Below are positions 7,920 to 15,747 of a DNA stretch of 64,000 bases, piece after piece (the stretch's first letter is position 1; the number at the start of each line of letters is the position of its first letter). The stretch is from NCBI RefSeq assembly GCF_002285635.2, contig NZ_CP023049.2, positions 4,030,001 through 4,094,000 on the forward strand. Direction: 5' to 3'. The notes beneath the pieces are model-generated. The model had not been told where the DNA came from. It saw only the letters and a program-made list of their open reading frames with translations, and made no database searches. Made by a program: the position numbers and the translations under genes. This stretch comes from Chryseobacterium piperi. GTDB taxonomy: Bacteria > Bacteroidota > Bacteroidia > Flavobacteriales > Weeksellaceae.

Positions 7920-9584
7920 TTATGGGATAATTCTTAAAGTACCGTTTTCCATATGAAGATGCTGATCAGCATACTGCAGCAGATCTGGATTTTGTGAAAC
8001 AATAATAATGGTTGTTTTCTCCTTGAGTTTTTGCAGATATTCTATCATTTTGTCCTGATATTCTTCACGAATGCCGGCAAAAGGGTTTTCGAGAATAATA
8101 AGCCTTTTTTCTCCCAGAAGAGCACGAAGAAGAAGGATCTTTTTCTTTGAGCTAAATGTAATTTCAGAATCTGTTTCACTCACTTCGGTAAAGAATCCGC
8201 TGCTAAACAAACTTGAAATATTTTCTATACCCATATTTTCCGAAAGTTCAAGAATGTCTTCCGTATTGCTTTCGGTATTTCCCAGTAATATATTTTCCCT
8301 TACGGTTCCCTGTACTATTTTCATATTTTCAAGGTAAAGCCCAATAGTATTTCTCATCTGTTTTTTATCGATGTTCTTCAATGGGATTCTATCAAAAAAT
8401 ATGGTTCCGGAACTTGGCTCGAAAAAGCCTGCGATCATGTTAAGAAGAAGGGATTTTCCTGTGCCTAATTTTCCAGTTAGAATATTAATAGTGTTTTCCT
8501 GTATTTTAAAATTCAGATCAGAAAGGATGGGAAGGCTTTCATTAAATAAAAAATTCACATTTTTAAACTCGATCTCGGCACCTTTTTCTTTCTTGGAAAG
8601 AACGATATCACCATTATGCTCTTCTTTCAGATCGGTTATTTTAGAAAGCTTAGCAAATGCAGCGATGAGGTCATAATAACTTTCAAGACTTACAATAAGT
8701 TTTTCTACCGCTGCCATAATACTTAATACTACAATTTCTGTGGCGATAAATGCTCCGATATTCAGTTGCTGATTAATAAGCAAATAAGTTCCTATGGCAA
8801 GCATTGCGAGAGTGATAATTACTTTAAATGCAATAATGGTTTTATATTGAAACACGAGAACCTTGAAGTGTGATGTTCTGTGATCTAGGTATTGGATCAC
8901 CCTCTCATCCGTTCCTTGCAAATGAGCATCGGTTTCAGAATGCATTTTGAAGGTTTTTACAGATCCTGCGATATCTTCAATCCAGGCTGCAGTGTCATAT
9001 TTTTTATTACTTTCTTCAATGCTGGATTTGATTCCGCTTTCGAGGGTATACCTGAAAATAATAATCACACAAATGACAACCAATCCTCCAAATCCTAAAA
9101 ATAAAGGATGATAAAAAGAAAGCAGAAGGATCCCGAAAAAGATTTGTATGAGGGCGGTAGGGATTTCCAGAAGGATTTTTGAGATTCCTTTCTGAAGATT
9201 CTGGATGTCAAAAAATCGGTTGACTAACTCAGGGAGATAATATTTTCTGGCATATAGTAAATCTACTTTGGGGAGTTTGTCTGCAATAGCCATAGAGAAT
9301 TCTACAAATATTTTTTGCTGTATTTTTTCAATGATTTCTATGACTTTTAATTTGAAATATCCTACCAGCCATGTTCCCATGACCACGAAAAAGATGAGAA
9401 TATAAATAGAAGTTGCCATGGTAGCTCCCATTACGAAACTTACAATAGACTGTATTCCCAAAGGGATGCTCAGGTATACAAGCCCACTAAGAATAGCATA
9501 AAAATAGATATTGGTAACATCTTTTTTTTCTTTCGTAATGTAGCGAATGAGCCTTTTACTCTCTTCATTAGCTGTTCTTTCCAT
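7920..9584 (-). CDS. ABC exporter protein with degenerate ATPase domain
   Basis: 554 residues: an ABC type-1 exporter membrane domain (about residues 20-310, five or six helices) fused to a nucleotide-binding domain. No C39 peptidase domain precedes it. Walker A is intact (GKLGTGKS, about residue 370), but the other motifs are not. The Q-loop position reads YLEN instead of PQD, the LSGGQ signature is replaced by ITFSSKKK, Walker B plus catalytic Glu reads IILENP rather than LLLDEA/P, and the switch His is replaced in VSQNP. The fold outline and the downstream adaptor and TolC-like genes mark it as the inner-membrane part of a type I-like exporter. ATP binding is likely, while normal hydrolysis is doubtful. 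The substrate is unknown. Confidence 0.85.
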   Translation of the reverse strand: MERTANEESKRLIRYITKEKKDVTNIYFYAILSGLVYLSIPLGIQSIVSFVMGATMATSIYILIFFVVMGTWLVGYFKLKVIEIIEKIQQKIFVEFSMAIADKLPKVDLLYARKYYLPELVNRFFDIQNLQKGISKILLEIPTALIQIFFGILLLSFYHPLFLGFGGLVVICVIIIFRYTLESGIKSSIEESNKKYDTAAWIEDIAGSVKTFKMHSETDAHLQGTDERVIQYLDHRTSHFKVLVFQYKTIIAFKVIITLAMLAIGTYLLINQQLNIGAFIATEIVVLSIMAAVEKLIVSLESYYDLIAAFAKLSKITDLKEEHNGDIVLSKKEKGAEIEFKNVNFLFNESLPILSDLNFKIQENTINILTGKLGTGKSLLLNMIAGFFEPSSGTIFFDRIPLKNIDKKQMRNTIGLYLENMKIVQGTVRENILLGNTESNTEDILELSENMGIENISSLFSSGFFTEVSETDSEITFSSKKKILLLRALLGEKRLIILENPFAGIREEYQDKMIEYLQKLKEKTTIIIVSQNPDLLQYADQHLHMENGTLRIIP

Positions 9585-9933
9585 TTTTTATTTAAATATA
9601 TGATAATGTATAATATGCTCAAGTCTATCTTTTGATAAATTTCTGTGAATAATACCATTTAGATCGGACTTTAAGCTTTACCTGAAAATCCTATGATATT
9701 CAGACAATGTTTTGGAGGCCCAAAGATAAAATATGATACGGATTAATTTTCTTAATATAGATTAGAATAGTATTAAAATGTCATTAAAATATCACGTCCA
9801 TGCTGGATTAGATGATTCGTCGTTGTTGTGTTATCCGTATATTCACTGCGTCTGAATTTGATCAGATCAATAGTAAACTTGTTGAATGCGTTAAAAGTTC
9901 TATAAATTTCTTTTTAACCTTGTTCATTTTTAG
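9585..9933. other. Intergenic region between exporter operon and sucC
   Basis: About 350 bp of AT-rich sequence between divergent genes. It should carry both promoters. I can point to a good box only on the sucC side. There is a small palindrome (TTGATCAGATCAA, near 9858-9870) that could be an operator, but nothing confirms this. No gene is supported here. Confidence 0.4.
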
Positions 9934-9941
9934 TAAATTTG
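9934..9941 (+). promoter_or_regulatory. Bacteroidota -7 box of sucC
   Basis: TAAATTTG fits the phylum consensus TAnnTTTG and lies 38 bp upstream of the sucC ATG, predicting a 5' leader of about 30-35 nt. The -33 position is a T-run (9911-9915) rather than a clear TTG. Confidence 0.5.
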
Positions 9942-9979
9942 TCAACCTTTAAAATTTAAAATAAAATAATAAAAATAAT

Positions 9980-11170
9980 ATGAATCTTCACGAGTATCAA
10001 TCAAAAGAGATTTTATCAAAGTACGGAGTAGCAATACAACGTGGTTTCGTAGCTAATAATGTAGACGAAGCTGTAGCGGCTGCTGAAAAATTGACTGCTG
10101 AAACCGGAGCACAGGCTTGGGTTGTAAAAGCACAAATTCACGCAGGAGGTCGTGGTAAAGGTGGAGGTGTTAAGTTTTCTCCAAACATGGATAAGCTTAA
10201 AGAAAATGCACAAAACATCATCGGAATGCAGTTGGTAACTCCACAAACTTCTGCTGAAGGTAAAAAAGTAAACTCTGTTTTGGTTGCAGAAGACGTTTAT
10301 TATCCTGGAGAATCTGAAACTAAAGAATTCTATGTTTCTATTCTTTTAGATAGAGCTGAAGGTAAAAATACAATCGTATATTCTACTGAAGGTGGAATGG
10401 ATATCGAGCACGTTGCAGAAGTAACTCCTCATTTGATCCATAACGAACTTATTGATCCTGCTTTAGGTCTTCAAGGATTCCAGGCTAGAAAAATTGCTTT
10501 TAACTTAGGACTTGAAGGAAATGCTTTCAAAGAATTTACAAAGTTCATTACTTCTTTATATAACGCATATGTAGGAATTGATGCTTCTCTTTTTGAAATC
10601 AACCCTGTATTAAAAACTTCTGATAACAAAATTATCGCTGTAGATGCTAAAGTAACTTTAGATGGTAACTCATTATTCCGTCACAAAGATCTTGAAGCTC
10701 TAAGAGATACAAGAGAAGAAGATCCTATCGATGTTGAAGCTGGTGAAGCTGGTCTTAACTTCGTAAAATTAGATGGTAACGTTGCTTGTATGGTAAACGG
10801 AGCTGGTCTTGCAATGGCAACTATGGATATCATCAAATTATCTGGTGGTAACCCTGCTAACTTCCTTGACGTAGGTGGTACTGCTGATGCTCAGAGAGTG
10901 CAGACTGCTTTCGGTATTATCTTAAGAGACCCGAATGTAAAAGCAATCTTAATTAACATCTTCGGTGGTATCGTAAGATGTGACAGAGTTGCTCAGGGAG
11001 TTGTAGATGCTTACAAAGCAATGGGTAGCCTTCCGGTTCCATTGATCGTAAGATTACAAGGAACTAACGCTGTTGAAGCTAAGAAATTAATTGATGAGTC
11101 AGGTCTTCCTGTACATTCAGCAATTACTTTAGAAGAAGCTGCTAATAAAGTAAAAGAAGTTTTAGCATAA
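9980..11170 (+). CDS. sucC: Succinyl-CoA synthetase beta subunit
   Basis: 396 residues, the full family length. The enzyme (with the alpha subunit SucD) interconverts succinyl-CoA and succinate with nucleotide phosphorylation in the TCA cycle. Seen: MNLHEYQSKEIL at the start, the ATP-grasp segment VVKAQIHAGGRGKGGGVK, the metal/nucleotide region LFEINPV, DAKVTLDGN, and the C-terminal phosphohistidine-interacting domain with NGAGLAMATMDIIK, GGNPANFLDVGGTA and FGGIVRCD. Codon use is strongly biased, as expected for a highly expressed gene. No sucD follows: the gene stands alone with its own promoter and terminator, a layout common in flavobacteria. Confidence 0.96.
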   Translation: MNLHEYQSKEILSKYGVAIQRGFVANNVDEAVAAAEKLTAETGAQAWVVKAQIHAGGRGKGGGVKFSPNMDKLKENAQNIIGMQLVTPQTSAEGKKVNSVLVAEDVYYPGESETKEFYVSILLDRAEGKNTIVYSTEGGMDIEHVAEVTPHLIHNELIDPALGLQGFQARKIAFNLGLEGNAFKEFTKFITSLYNAYVGIDASLFEINPVLKTSDNKIIAVDAKVTLDGNSLFRHKDLEALRDTREEDPIDVEAGEAGLNFVKLDGNVACMVNGAGLAMATMDIIKLSGGNPANFLDVGGTADAQRVQTAFGIILRDPNVKAILINIFGGIVRCDRVAQGVVDAYKAMGSLPVPLIVRLQGTNAVEAKKLIDESGLPVHSAITLEEAANKVKEVLA

Positions 11171-11190
11171 GAAACTAAAATTTAAGATAT

Positions 11191-11220
11191 AAAAAGACCG
11201 CTTTTAAAGCGGTCTTTTTT
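11191..11220 (+). terminator. Terminator after sucC
   Basis: A perfect hairpin, AAAGACCGC / GCGGTCTTT with a TTTTAAA loop, is followed by a T-run. It lies 21 bp after the sucC stop. Confidence 0.9.
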
Positions 11221-11335
11221 GTTGATATATGTTTTGGTAAGTATTTAAAAAGAGCAACATGTCTTTTGTCGTAAACCTATAAGGTTTAAACTTGATACTT
11301 ATCTCTGTGAATTTTTACTTCAACTGAACCTCGGG

Positions 11336-12229
11336 TTATTTATCCTGATTGGTTGTGGTTGATGAAGCGCTGCTATTGGTAGCATTTACGGTAATGCTGG
11401 TAACAGCAGCGAGTTGTATACCATCTCCGTCAAGACGCTGTTTGATTTTTTGATAGGCATCACTTTTTGCACGGGTTAGATTGGCACCAATAGTCATCCA
11501 GAATTTTGCCTGAAGATTAAAAATCCCCTGCTTTAAATCTGTAAATATAACTTCGGCAGTGTCAAGCTTGTCTACATAATCCAAACCTTTAATAACCTCT
11601 AAAATACTTTGTTGCGCTTTATTGATATCCTGATCTACGGGAATTTCAAAATTTAAGATAATTCTTCTTTGAGGGGAGGCTGTAATATTTGAGAAAGGAG
11701 AATTAAAAATGACCTGATTGGGGATGTATACTTTTTTCCCATCATCAGTAATAATTTTTGTCGTAAGAAATCCTATTTCCTGAACAGTCCCCGAGTTGCT
11801 TCCGATTGTCACATAATCTCCTACTTTAAAAGCTTTGTCGATTCCAATCAGCATGCCTGAAAAGATACTGGCTACCAAATCTTTTAAAGCAACTCCGGCA
11901 ATAACCCCTGCAACTCCTAAGCTTCCGATGAACTTCCACAAGAATCCGCTAAAGCCCATAATTTCTAATGCAAGAAAAGTTCCCATCATCATAATAAGAA
12001 ACCTGAAAATCCCTAACAGAGTGACTAAGGAACTTTCTTTCTTGCTTTTCGGGAATAGCCTATGGAATATATTAACAGATATCTTGCTTAAATATTTACT
12101 GCTAATAAGAAAAAAAGTAAAAACCAGAATTCCGACGATTAGTTTTGGAGTAAGTTCGGCAAATTTTAAATACCAACTCTCTAAAACATTATACACAACT
12201 TCAACATAACTTAAACTGGTTTTCTTCAT
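11336..12229 (-). CDS. MscS family mechanosensitive ion channel
   Basis: 297 residues from the chosen start. There are three hydrophobic segments, then the pore-lining helix and beta domain typical of MscS: GVAGVIAGVALKDLVASIFS (glycine/alanine-packed TM3), FKVGDYVTIGSNSGTVQEIG and the IPNQVIFNSPFSNIT turn. Such channels release solutes during hypo-osmotic shock. An in-frame ATG at 12286 would add 19 residues but would overlap the promoter of the divergent peroxiredoxin, so ATG at 12229 (MKKTSLSY) is preferred. The C-terminal tail is rich in Ser, Thr and Asn. Confidence 0.88.
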   Translation of the reverse strand: MKKTSLSYVEVVYNVLESWYLKFAELTPKLIVGILVFTFFLISSKYLSKISVNIFHRLFPKSKKESSLVTLLGIFRFLIMMMGTFLALEIMGFSGFLWKFIGSLGVAGVIAGVALKDLVASIFSGMLIGIDKAFKVGDYVTIGSNSGTVQEIGFLTTKIITDDGKKVYIPNQVIFNSPFSNITASPQRRIILNFEIPVDQDINKAQQSILEVIKGLDYVDKLDTAEVIFTDLKQGIFNLQAKFWMTIGANLTRAKSDAYQKIKQRLDGDGIQLAAVTSITVNATNSSASSTTTNQDK

Positions 12230-12273
12230 GGAATTATTTTTTTCAATTAATATACAAATTTTCAACAAAAATT

Positions 12274-12303
12274 TTGCCAGTTTCAAAAAGTCTACTAAAT
12301 TTG
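12274..12303 (+). promoter_or_regulatory. Promoter of the peroxiredoxin gene
   Basis: TTG (12274-12276), a 19-bp spacer and TAAATTTG (12296-12303) match the Bacteroidota sigma-ABfr consensus closely. The predicted start near 12308 leaves a leader of about 18 nt before the ATG at 12326. Confidence 0.75.
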
Positions 12304-12325
12304 TAGACTAACAAAGCAGAATATT

Positions 12326-12961
12326 ATGTCAATCAAACTAGGAGATACCGCACCCAACTTTCAGGCAGAGACCTCTGTAGGGGATATAGATTTTTATAAT
12401 TATTTAGGAGATTCGTGGGGAATTTTATTTTCACATCCTGCTGACTATACTCCTGTTTGCACGACAGAGCTGGGTTTTACATCCAAGCTGAAGCCTGAAT
12501 TTGAGAAAAGAAATACCCAAGTTATTGCATTAAGCGTAGATGGGGTAGAAGACCATCAGAACTGGATCAGAGATATTAATGAAACACAGAATACGGATGT
12601 TCAGTTTCCGATTATTGCAGATAAGGAGCGGAAAATTTCAGAATTGTATGATTTTATTCATCCTAATGCTTCTGCCACTGCTACGGTACGTTCTTTATTG
12701 ATTATTGATCCTGACAAAAAAGTACGTTTGATCATTACTTATCCAGCATCTACAGGAAGAAACTTTGTTGAGATCATACGTGTACTTGATTCATTACAGT
12801 TGGTAGATTCTCATAAAGTAGCAACGCCTGTAAACTGGGAAAACGGAGAGGATGTGATTATCCCGCCGTCAATTTCTACAGAAGATGCCATAAAGATATT
12901 TCCAAAAGGCGTAACAGAAATCAAGCCGTATTTAAGATATACGCCTCAACCTAATACATGA
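12326..12961 (+). CDS. Peroxiredoxin, Prx6-like (1-Cys type)
   Basis: 211 residues, matching Prx6-type thiol peroxidases that reduce peroxides. The active-site loop is HPADYTPVCTTELG with the peroxidatic Cys (about residue 46), and the supporting Arg lies in ATVRSLLIIDPDKKVR. The long C-terminal arm (PVNWENGEDVIIPPSIS, then FPKGVTEIKPYLRYTP) is diagnostic for the Prx6 group. There is no other Cys in a resolving position, so recycling probably needs an external thiol. It is a single-gene unit with a strong promoter and a shared terminator downstream. Confidence 0.93.
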   Translation: MSIKLGDTAPNFQAETSVGDIDFYNYLGDSWGILFSHPADYTPVCTTELGFTSKLKPEFEKRNTQVIALSVDGVEDHQNWIRDINETQNTDVQFPIIADKERKISELYDFIHPNASATATVRSLLIIDPDKKVRLIITYPASTGRNFVEIIRVLDSLQLVDSHKVATPVNWENGEDVIIPPSISTEDAIKIFPKGVTEIKPYLRYTPQPNT

Positions 12962-12999
12962 TTTATTTGATTTTTTATAGTTTAGTTTTAATTTGTACG

Positions 13000-13029
13000 A
13001 AAAGAGCCTCGAAAATTCGAGGCTCTTTT
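13000..13029. terminator. Bidirectional terminator, peroxiredoxin / porin-like gene
   Basis: The perfect stem AAAAGAGCCTCGAA / TTCGAGGCTCTTTT sits between two convergent genes, and its outer A/T pairs supply the U-tract in both directions. Confidence 0.85.
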
Positions 13030-13065
13030 ATATACTTGTATATGAATGTGATTCTTAAAGTATAA

Positions 13066-13656
13066 TTATTTTACATCATTGATGATTTGCTTTCCTTTAG
13101 ATGTTGGAAGGAAGATACTAAATCCAACATTGAAAGTTATGGTAGAAGTTAAACCGTTATTACCGAATCCAGCTACACCATTGTATTTAACAAGTCCTTC
13201 TAATCCGATATTAGGTGTAATAAAATATGAATATCCTGGTCCTGCACCAAAATCTAGTCCTGTCGTAGAATTACCACTTTCAACTGATGATCCTCCGATA
13301 CCTATGTTACCTTCAAAGAACCATCTTCCATGATGTAATAGATTATTTACTCCTTGTTCTCCAGGTGATAAATAATAACGTCCTAAACCTCCAACAGCAT
13401 AGTCAAACCTAGTTTTTGAAGCTTTGGTTGTTTTACTAATACCTAAAGTAGTATAACCCCCAATAGCTAGATTATCTTCAACGAAATATGCAGCTTTAGG
13501 TTGTAACGCGATATTATATCCACCTCCTGTATTAAGTCCAAAATTACTTGCTAGAATACTACTACCTACCATCCAGTTACCTTTTTGAATCTGAGCATTT
13601 GCTGTTGTTGTTAATCCAGCCGCTGCTACTATTCCTGCTAAAATTAGTTTTTTCAT
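13066..13656 (-). CDS. Outer-membrane beta-barrel protein (small porin-like)
   Basis: 196 residues with a clean signal peptide (MKKLILAGIVAAAGLTTTANA, cut before Q). The mature part alternates short hydrophobic strands with Gly-rich turns (WMVGSSILASNFGLNTGGGY, FEGNIGIGGSSVESG, GLDFGAGPGYSYFITPNIGLE) and ends in strands of an eight-stranded barrel, as in OmpW/OmpX-like proteins of Bacteroidota. There is no recognisable enzymatic motif. It is monocistronic, with a 160-bp AT-rich upstream region. The specific function is unknown. Confidence 0.75.
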   Translation of the reverse strand: MKKLILAGIVAAAGLTTTANAQIQKGNWMVGSSILASNFGLNTGGGYNIALQPKAAYFVEDNLAIGGYTTLGISKTTKASKTRFDYAVGGLGRYYLSPGEQGVNNLLHHGRWFFEGNIGIGGSSVESGNSTTGLDFGAGPGYSYFITPNIGLEGLVKYNGVAGFGNNGLTSTITFNVGFSIFLPTSKGKQIINDVK

Positions 13657-13817
13657 AATTTATAATTTTAATAATTAATGCTTATTATTCTATTTCTCTT
13701 AAAAATCAATAAATATGCCATAGTTCTTATTTTTAGCTAATTTTACTAAAATAATGTTAAATTAAGAAAAATGAAAAAGAAATTAATTATGCCCTTTCAT
13801 TAATTATTTTGCAATTT

Positions 13818-14333
13818 TTAGATGAAGACTAGTATAATGGAAACTATAATCCCGGCAATGGTAAATAGCATTCCTCGTTTGAAAGCTTTTGATTTAGGGT
13901 TAAACATCCAAAAGCTTGAAATGACAAAGAAGAATAATGCGATCCCGAAGAAGGTATTTAAAGGTGACAAGGTGTCCTTAGACTGGGCTTTATGAAGTTT
14001 TACCATTTTATCCAAAATAAAAGGCAGCTCTTTTTTTGAATATTTAACTTCTCCGGTTGTTAAATTGTAAGCTCCCTGTTTGAAGTAGGCGATATTCCCG
14101 ATTTTATTTTCTAATTCAAGATTTTTTATTTTTAACTCCTTCCCCAGTTCTTTTTCAGAGAGATTTTTGTCAACAATAGTATTGTATTTTTTTTCTTTTT
14201 TTAAGAAATCAGTATCCCGGTAAACCAAAAGAACCCCACTTACGGCATAAACGGCCATAATTCCGGCAAGGAAATAGCCAAGGTAACGGTGTGTAATCCT
14301 CATAAAACTTCTTGTGTCCTTTATCTTATCCAT
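13818..14333 (-). CDS. PepSY-domain membrane protein
   Basis: 171 residues from ATG at 14333 (MDKIKDTRSFMRITHRYLGYF). The N-terminal helix RITHRYLGYFLAGIMAVYAVSG is the typical first segment of the PepSY-associated TM family (HxxLG motif). A periplasmic PepSY-like stretch and two C-terminal hydrophobic helices follow. An upstream in-frame start would add 16 residues of poor quality and is not preferred. Relatives are small single-module proteins near iron or redox genes, but nothing here links it to a pathway. Confidence 0.75.
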   Translation of the reverse strand: MDKIKDTRSFMRITHRYLGYFLAGIMAVYAVSGVLLVYRDTDFLKKEKKYNTIVDKNLSEKELGKELKIKNLELENKIGNIAYFKQGAYNLTTGEVKYSKKELPFILDKMVKLHKAQSKDTLSPLNTFFGIALFFFVISSFWMFNPKSKAFKRGMLFTIAGIIVSIILVFI

Positions 14334-14486
14334 ATCGTTATGTTTATTGAGTTGAAAATAGAAAGGTGCAAAAGTGCACATTATGTCTTAAATACAGAAA
14401 TTATTCAGACTATAATATTTTACTATATATTATATAGGTACTATAGAGAATCATTTTTCTCAATATCTTTGTTGAAAAATTAGAGT

Positions 14487-15545
14487 ATGCAATTGGTAAA
14501 AGTTGGTCTTTGTGCTTTTGGAATGAGTGGCAAAGTTTTTCACGCTCCTTTTTTGAAAGAGCATCCTGGATTTTTCATGTCGGCGGTAGTAGAAAGAAGT
14601 AAGGAAGAGTCTAAAAATAAATACCCTGAGGCAACGATCTACCGTTCGGTAGAAGATATGTTGAAAAGCTCTGATGTTGAAGTAGTGGTAGTGAATACTC
14701 CGGTGCAAACTCATTTTGAATATGCCAAAATGGCTCTTGAAGCGGGTAAGCATGTTATTGTAGAAAAGCCTTTCACTGTGGATGTATCTGAAGCGGAACA
14801 ACTGGTGAAACTTGCGGATGAAAAAGGCTTGTTTATAAGTGTGTATCAAAACAGAAGATTTGATCGTGACTTTTTGCAGGTAAAGAAAATCCTTCAGGAT
14901 AAAGTCCTGGGAGATATCAAAGAAGTGGAGATTCGGTTTGATCGGTTTCGTACAGAGCCTAGCGGAAAACAGCATAAAGAAAATCCAAATCAAACAGGAT
15001 CAGGATCACTTCATGATCTTGGGGCTCATCTGGTGGACCAGGCTGTACAGCTTTTTGGTTTTCCGGAGAAACTTTTTGCAGATGTTTTCTCAATGAAAGG
15101 GAGTGAATTTGCAAATGATTACTTTGAGATTTTATTGTATTATAAAAATAATATGAGGCTTCGGTTAAAATCATCTGTCTTCAGTAAAGAAGCCCACTAT
15201 GCTTATATGATTCATGGAAGCAAGGGAAGTTTTTTACAGGAAAGGACTGATAATCAGGAAGCAGAACTCGTTGCCGGATCTATACCAGTTTATGGGGAAA
15301 CCTGGACTGTTCCTTTAAAAGATTCTGATGGTATTCTGAATTTTCTGAATGGAGATGGACAGACCGAAAGAATTTTAACATCCAGTGAACCGGGAAATTA
15401 TATGAATTATTATCAGGAAATTTATGAACATATTGTTTTTGGGTATGATTTACCTTCACCGGGAAAAGAAGTAATTCAGAATATGAAGATTATTGATGCC
15501 TCTTTAGAAAGTTCTAAGCAAGGGGAAGTTATACATCTGGTCTAG
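14487..15545 (+). CDS. Gfo/Idh/MocA family oxidoreductase
   Basis: 352 residues with an N-terminal Rossmann fold (VGLCAFGMSGKVFHAPFL, where GxxG.GKVFHAP is characteristic of the YvaA-like subgroup), the EKPFTVDVSEAEQLV motif containing the family's conserved EKP, and a C-terminal alpha/beta domain with GSLHDLGAHLVDQA holding the usual Asp/His catalytic region. Such enzymes are NAD(P)-dependent dehydrogenases of sugars or related polyols. The substrate cannot be read from the sequence. It stands alone. A TATCTTTG box (14464-14471) is a possible promoter element, and the terminator at 15702 lies downstream. Confidence 0.9.
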   Translation: MQLVKVGLCAFGMSGKVFHAPFLKEHPGFFMSAVVERSKEESKNKYPEATIYRSVEDMLKSSDVEVVVVNTPVQTHFEYAKMALEAGKHVIVEKPFTVDVSEAEQLVKLADEKGLFISVYQNRRFDRDFLQVKKILQDKVLGDIKEVEIRFDRFRTEPSGKQHKENPNQTGSGSLHDLGAHLVDQAVQLFGFPEKLFADVFSMKGSEFANDYFEILLYYKNNMRLRLKSSVFSKEAHYAYMIHGSKGSFLQERTDNQEAELVAGSIPVYGETWTVPLKDSDGILNFLNGDGQTERILTSSEPGNYMNYYQEIYEHIVFGYDLPSPGKEVIQNMKIIDASLESSKQGEVIHLV

Positions 15546-15589
15546 TATAGCTAAATCAATATATTATGACATGCTAAAAAGGACTTGTC

Positions 15590-15680
15590 TTAATTATGTC
15601 GAATCTTCGGTTTCTGAACAGAATGGAGTGGTGTGAAGATTCTATGAGGTTTCTCGATCCCTCGAAATGACATTATATAA
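15590..15680. repeat. REP-like intergenic hairpin element
   Basis: A noncoding stretch contains GAATCTTC (15601-15608) and its inverse GAAGATTC (15635-15642), with TGTCGA and TCGAAATGACA-type ends. It resembles the scattered 'TCGAAATGACA' palindromic repeats found between genes in flavobacterial genomes (from recollection). Only one copy is in the window, so repeat status is inferred. Confidence 0.35.
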
Positions 15681-15701
15681 ATTCAACTATATAAAGTAAT
15701 C

Positions 15702-15732
15702 GGCTTCATGTATCTTACATGAAGCCAAATTT
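15702..15732 (+). terminator. Terminator between Gfo/Idh gene and ABC-F gene
   Basis: The stem GGCTTCATGTA / TACATGAAGCC is followed by AAATTTTTT. It serves the plus-strand oxidoreductase gene and lies directly after the convergent ABC-F gene's stop. Confidence 0.75.
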
Positions 15733-15747
15733 TTTGTGATCTTATGA

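Noticed and set aside
12230..12286. Longer N-terminus for the MscS channel
   Set aside because: It would extend into the divergent peroxiredoxin promoter and adds residues without channel features.
14460..14993. 177-codon minus-strand ORF opposite the Gfo/Idh gene
   Set aside because: It is antisense to a well-supported gene, has an unnatural composition rich in Phe, His, Tyr and Arg, and shows no motif.
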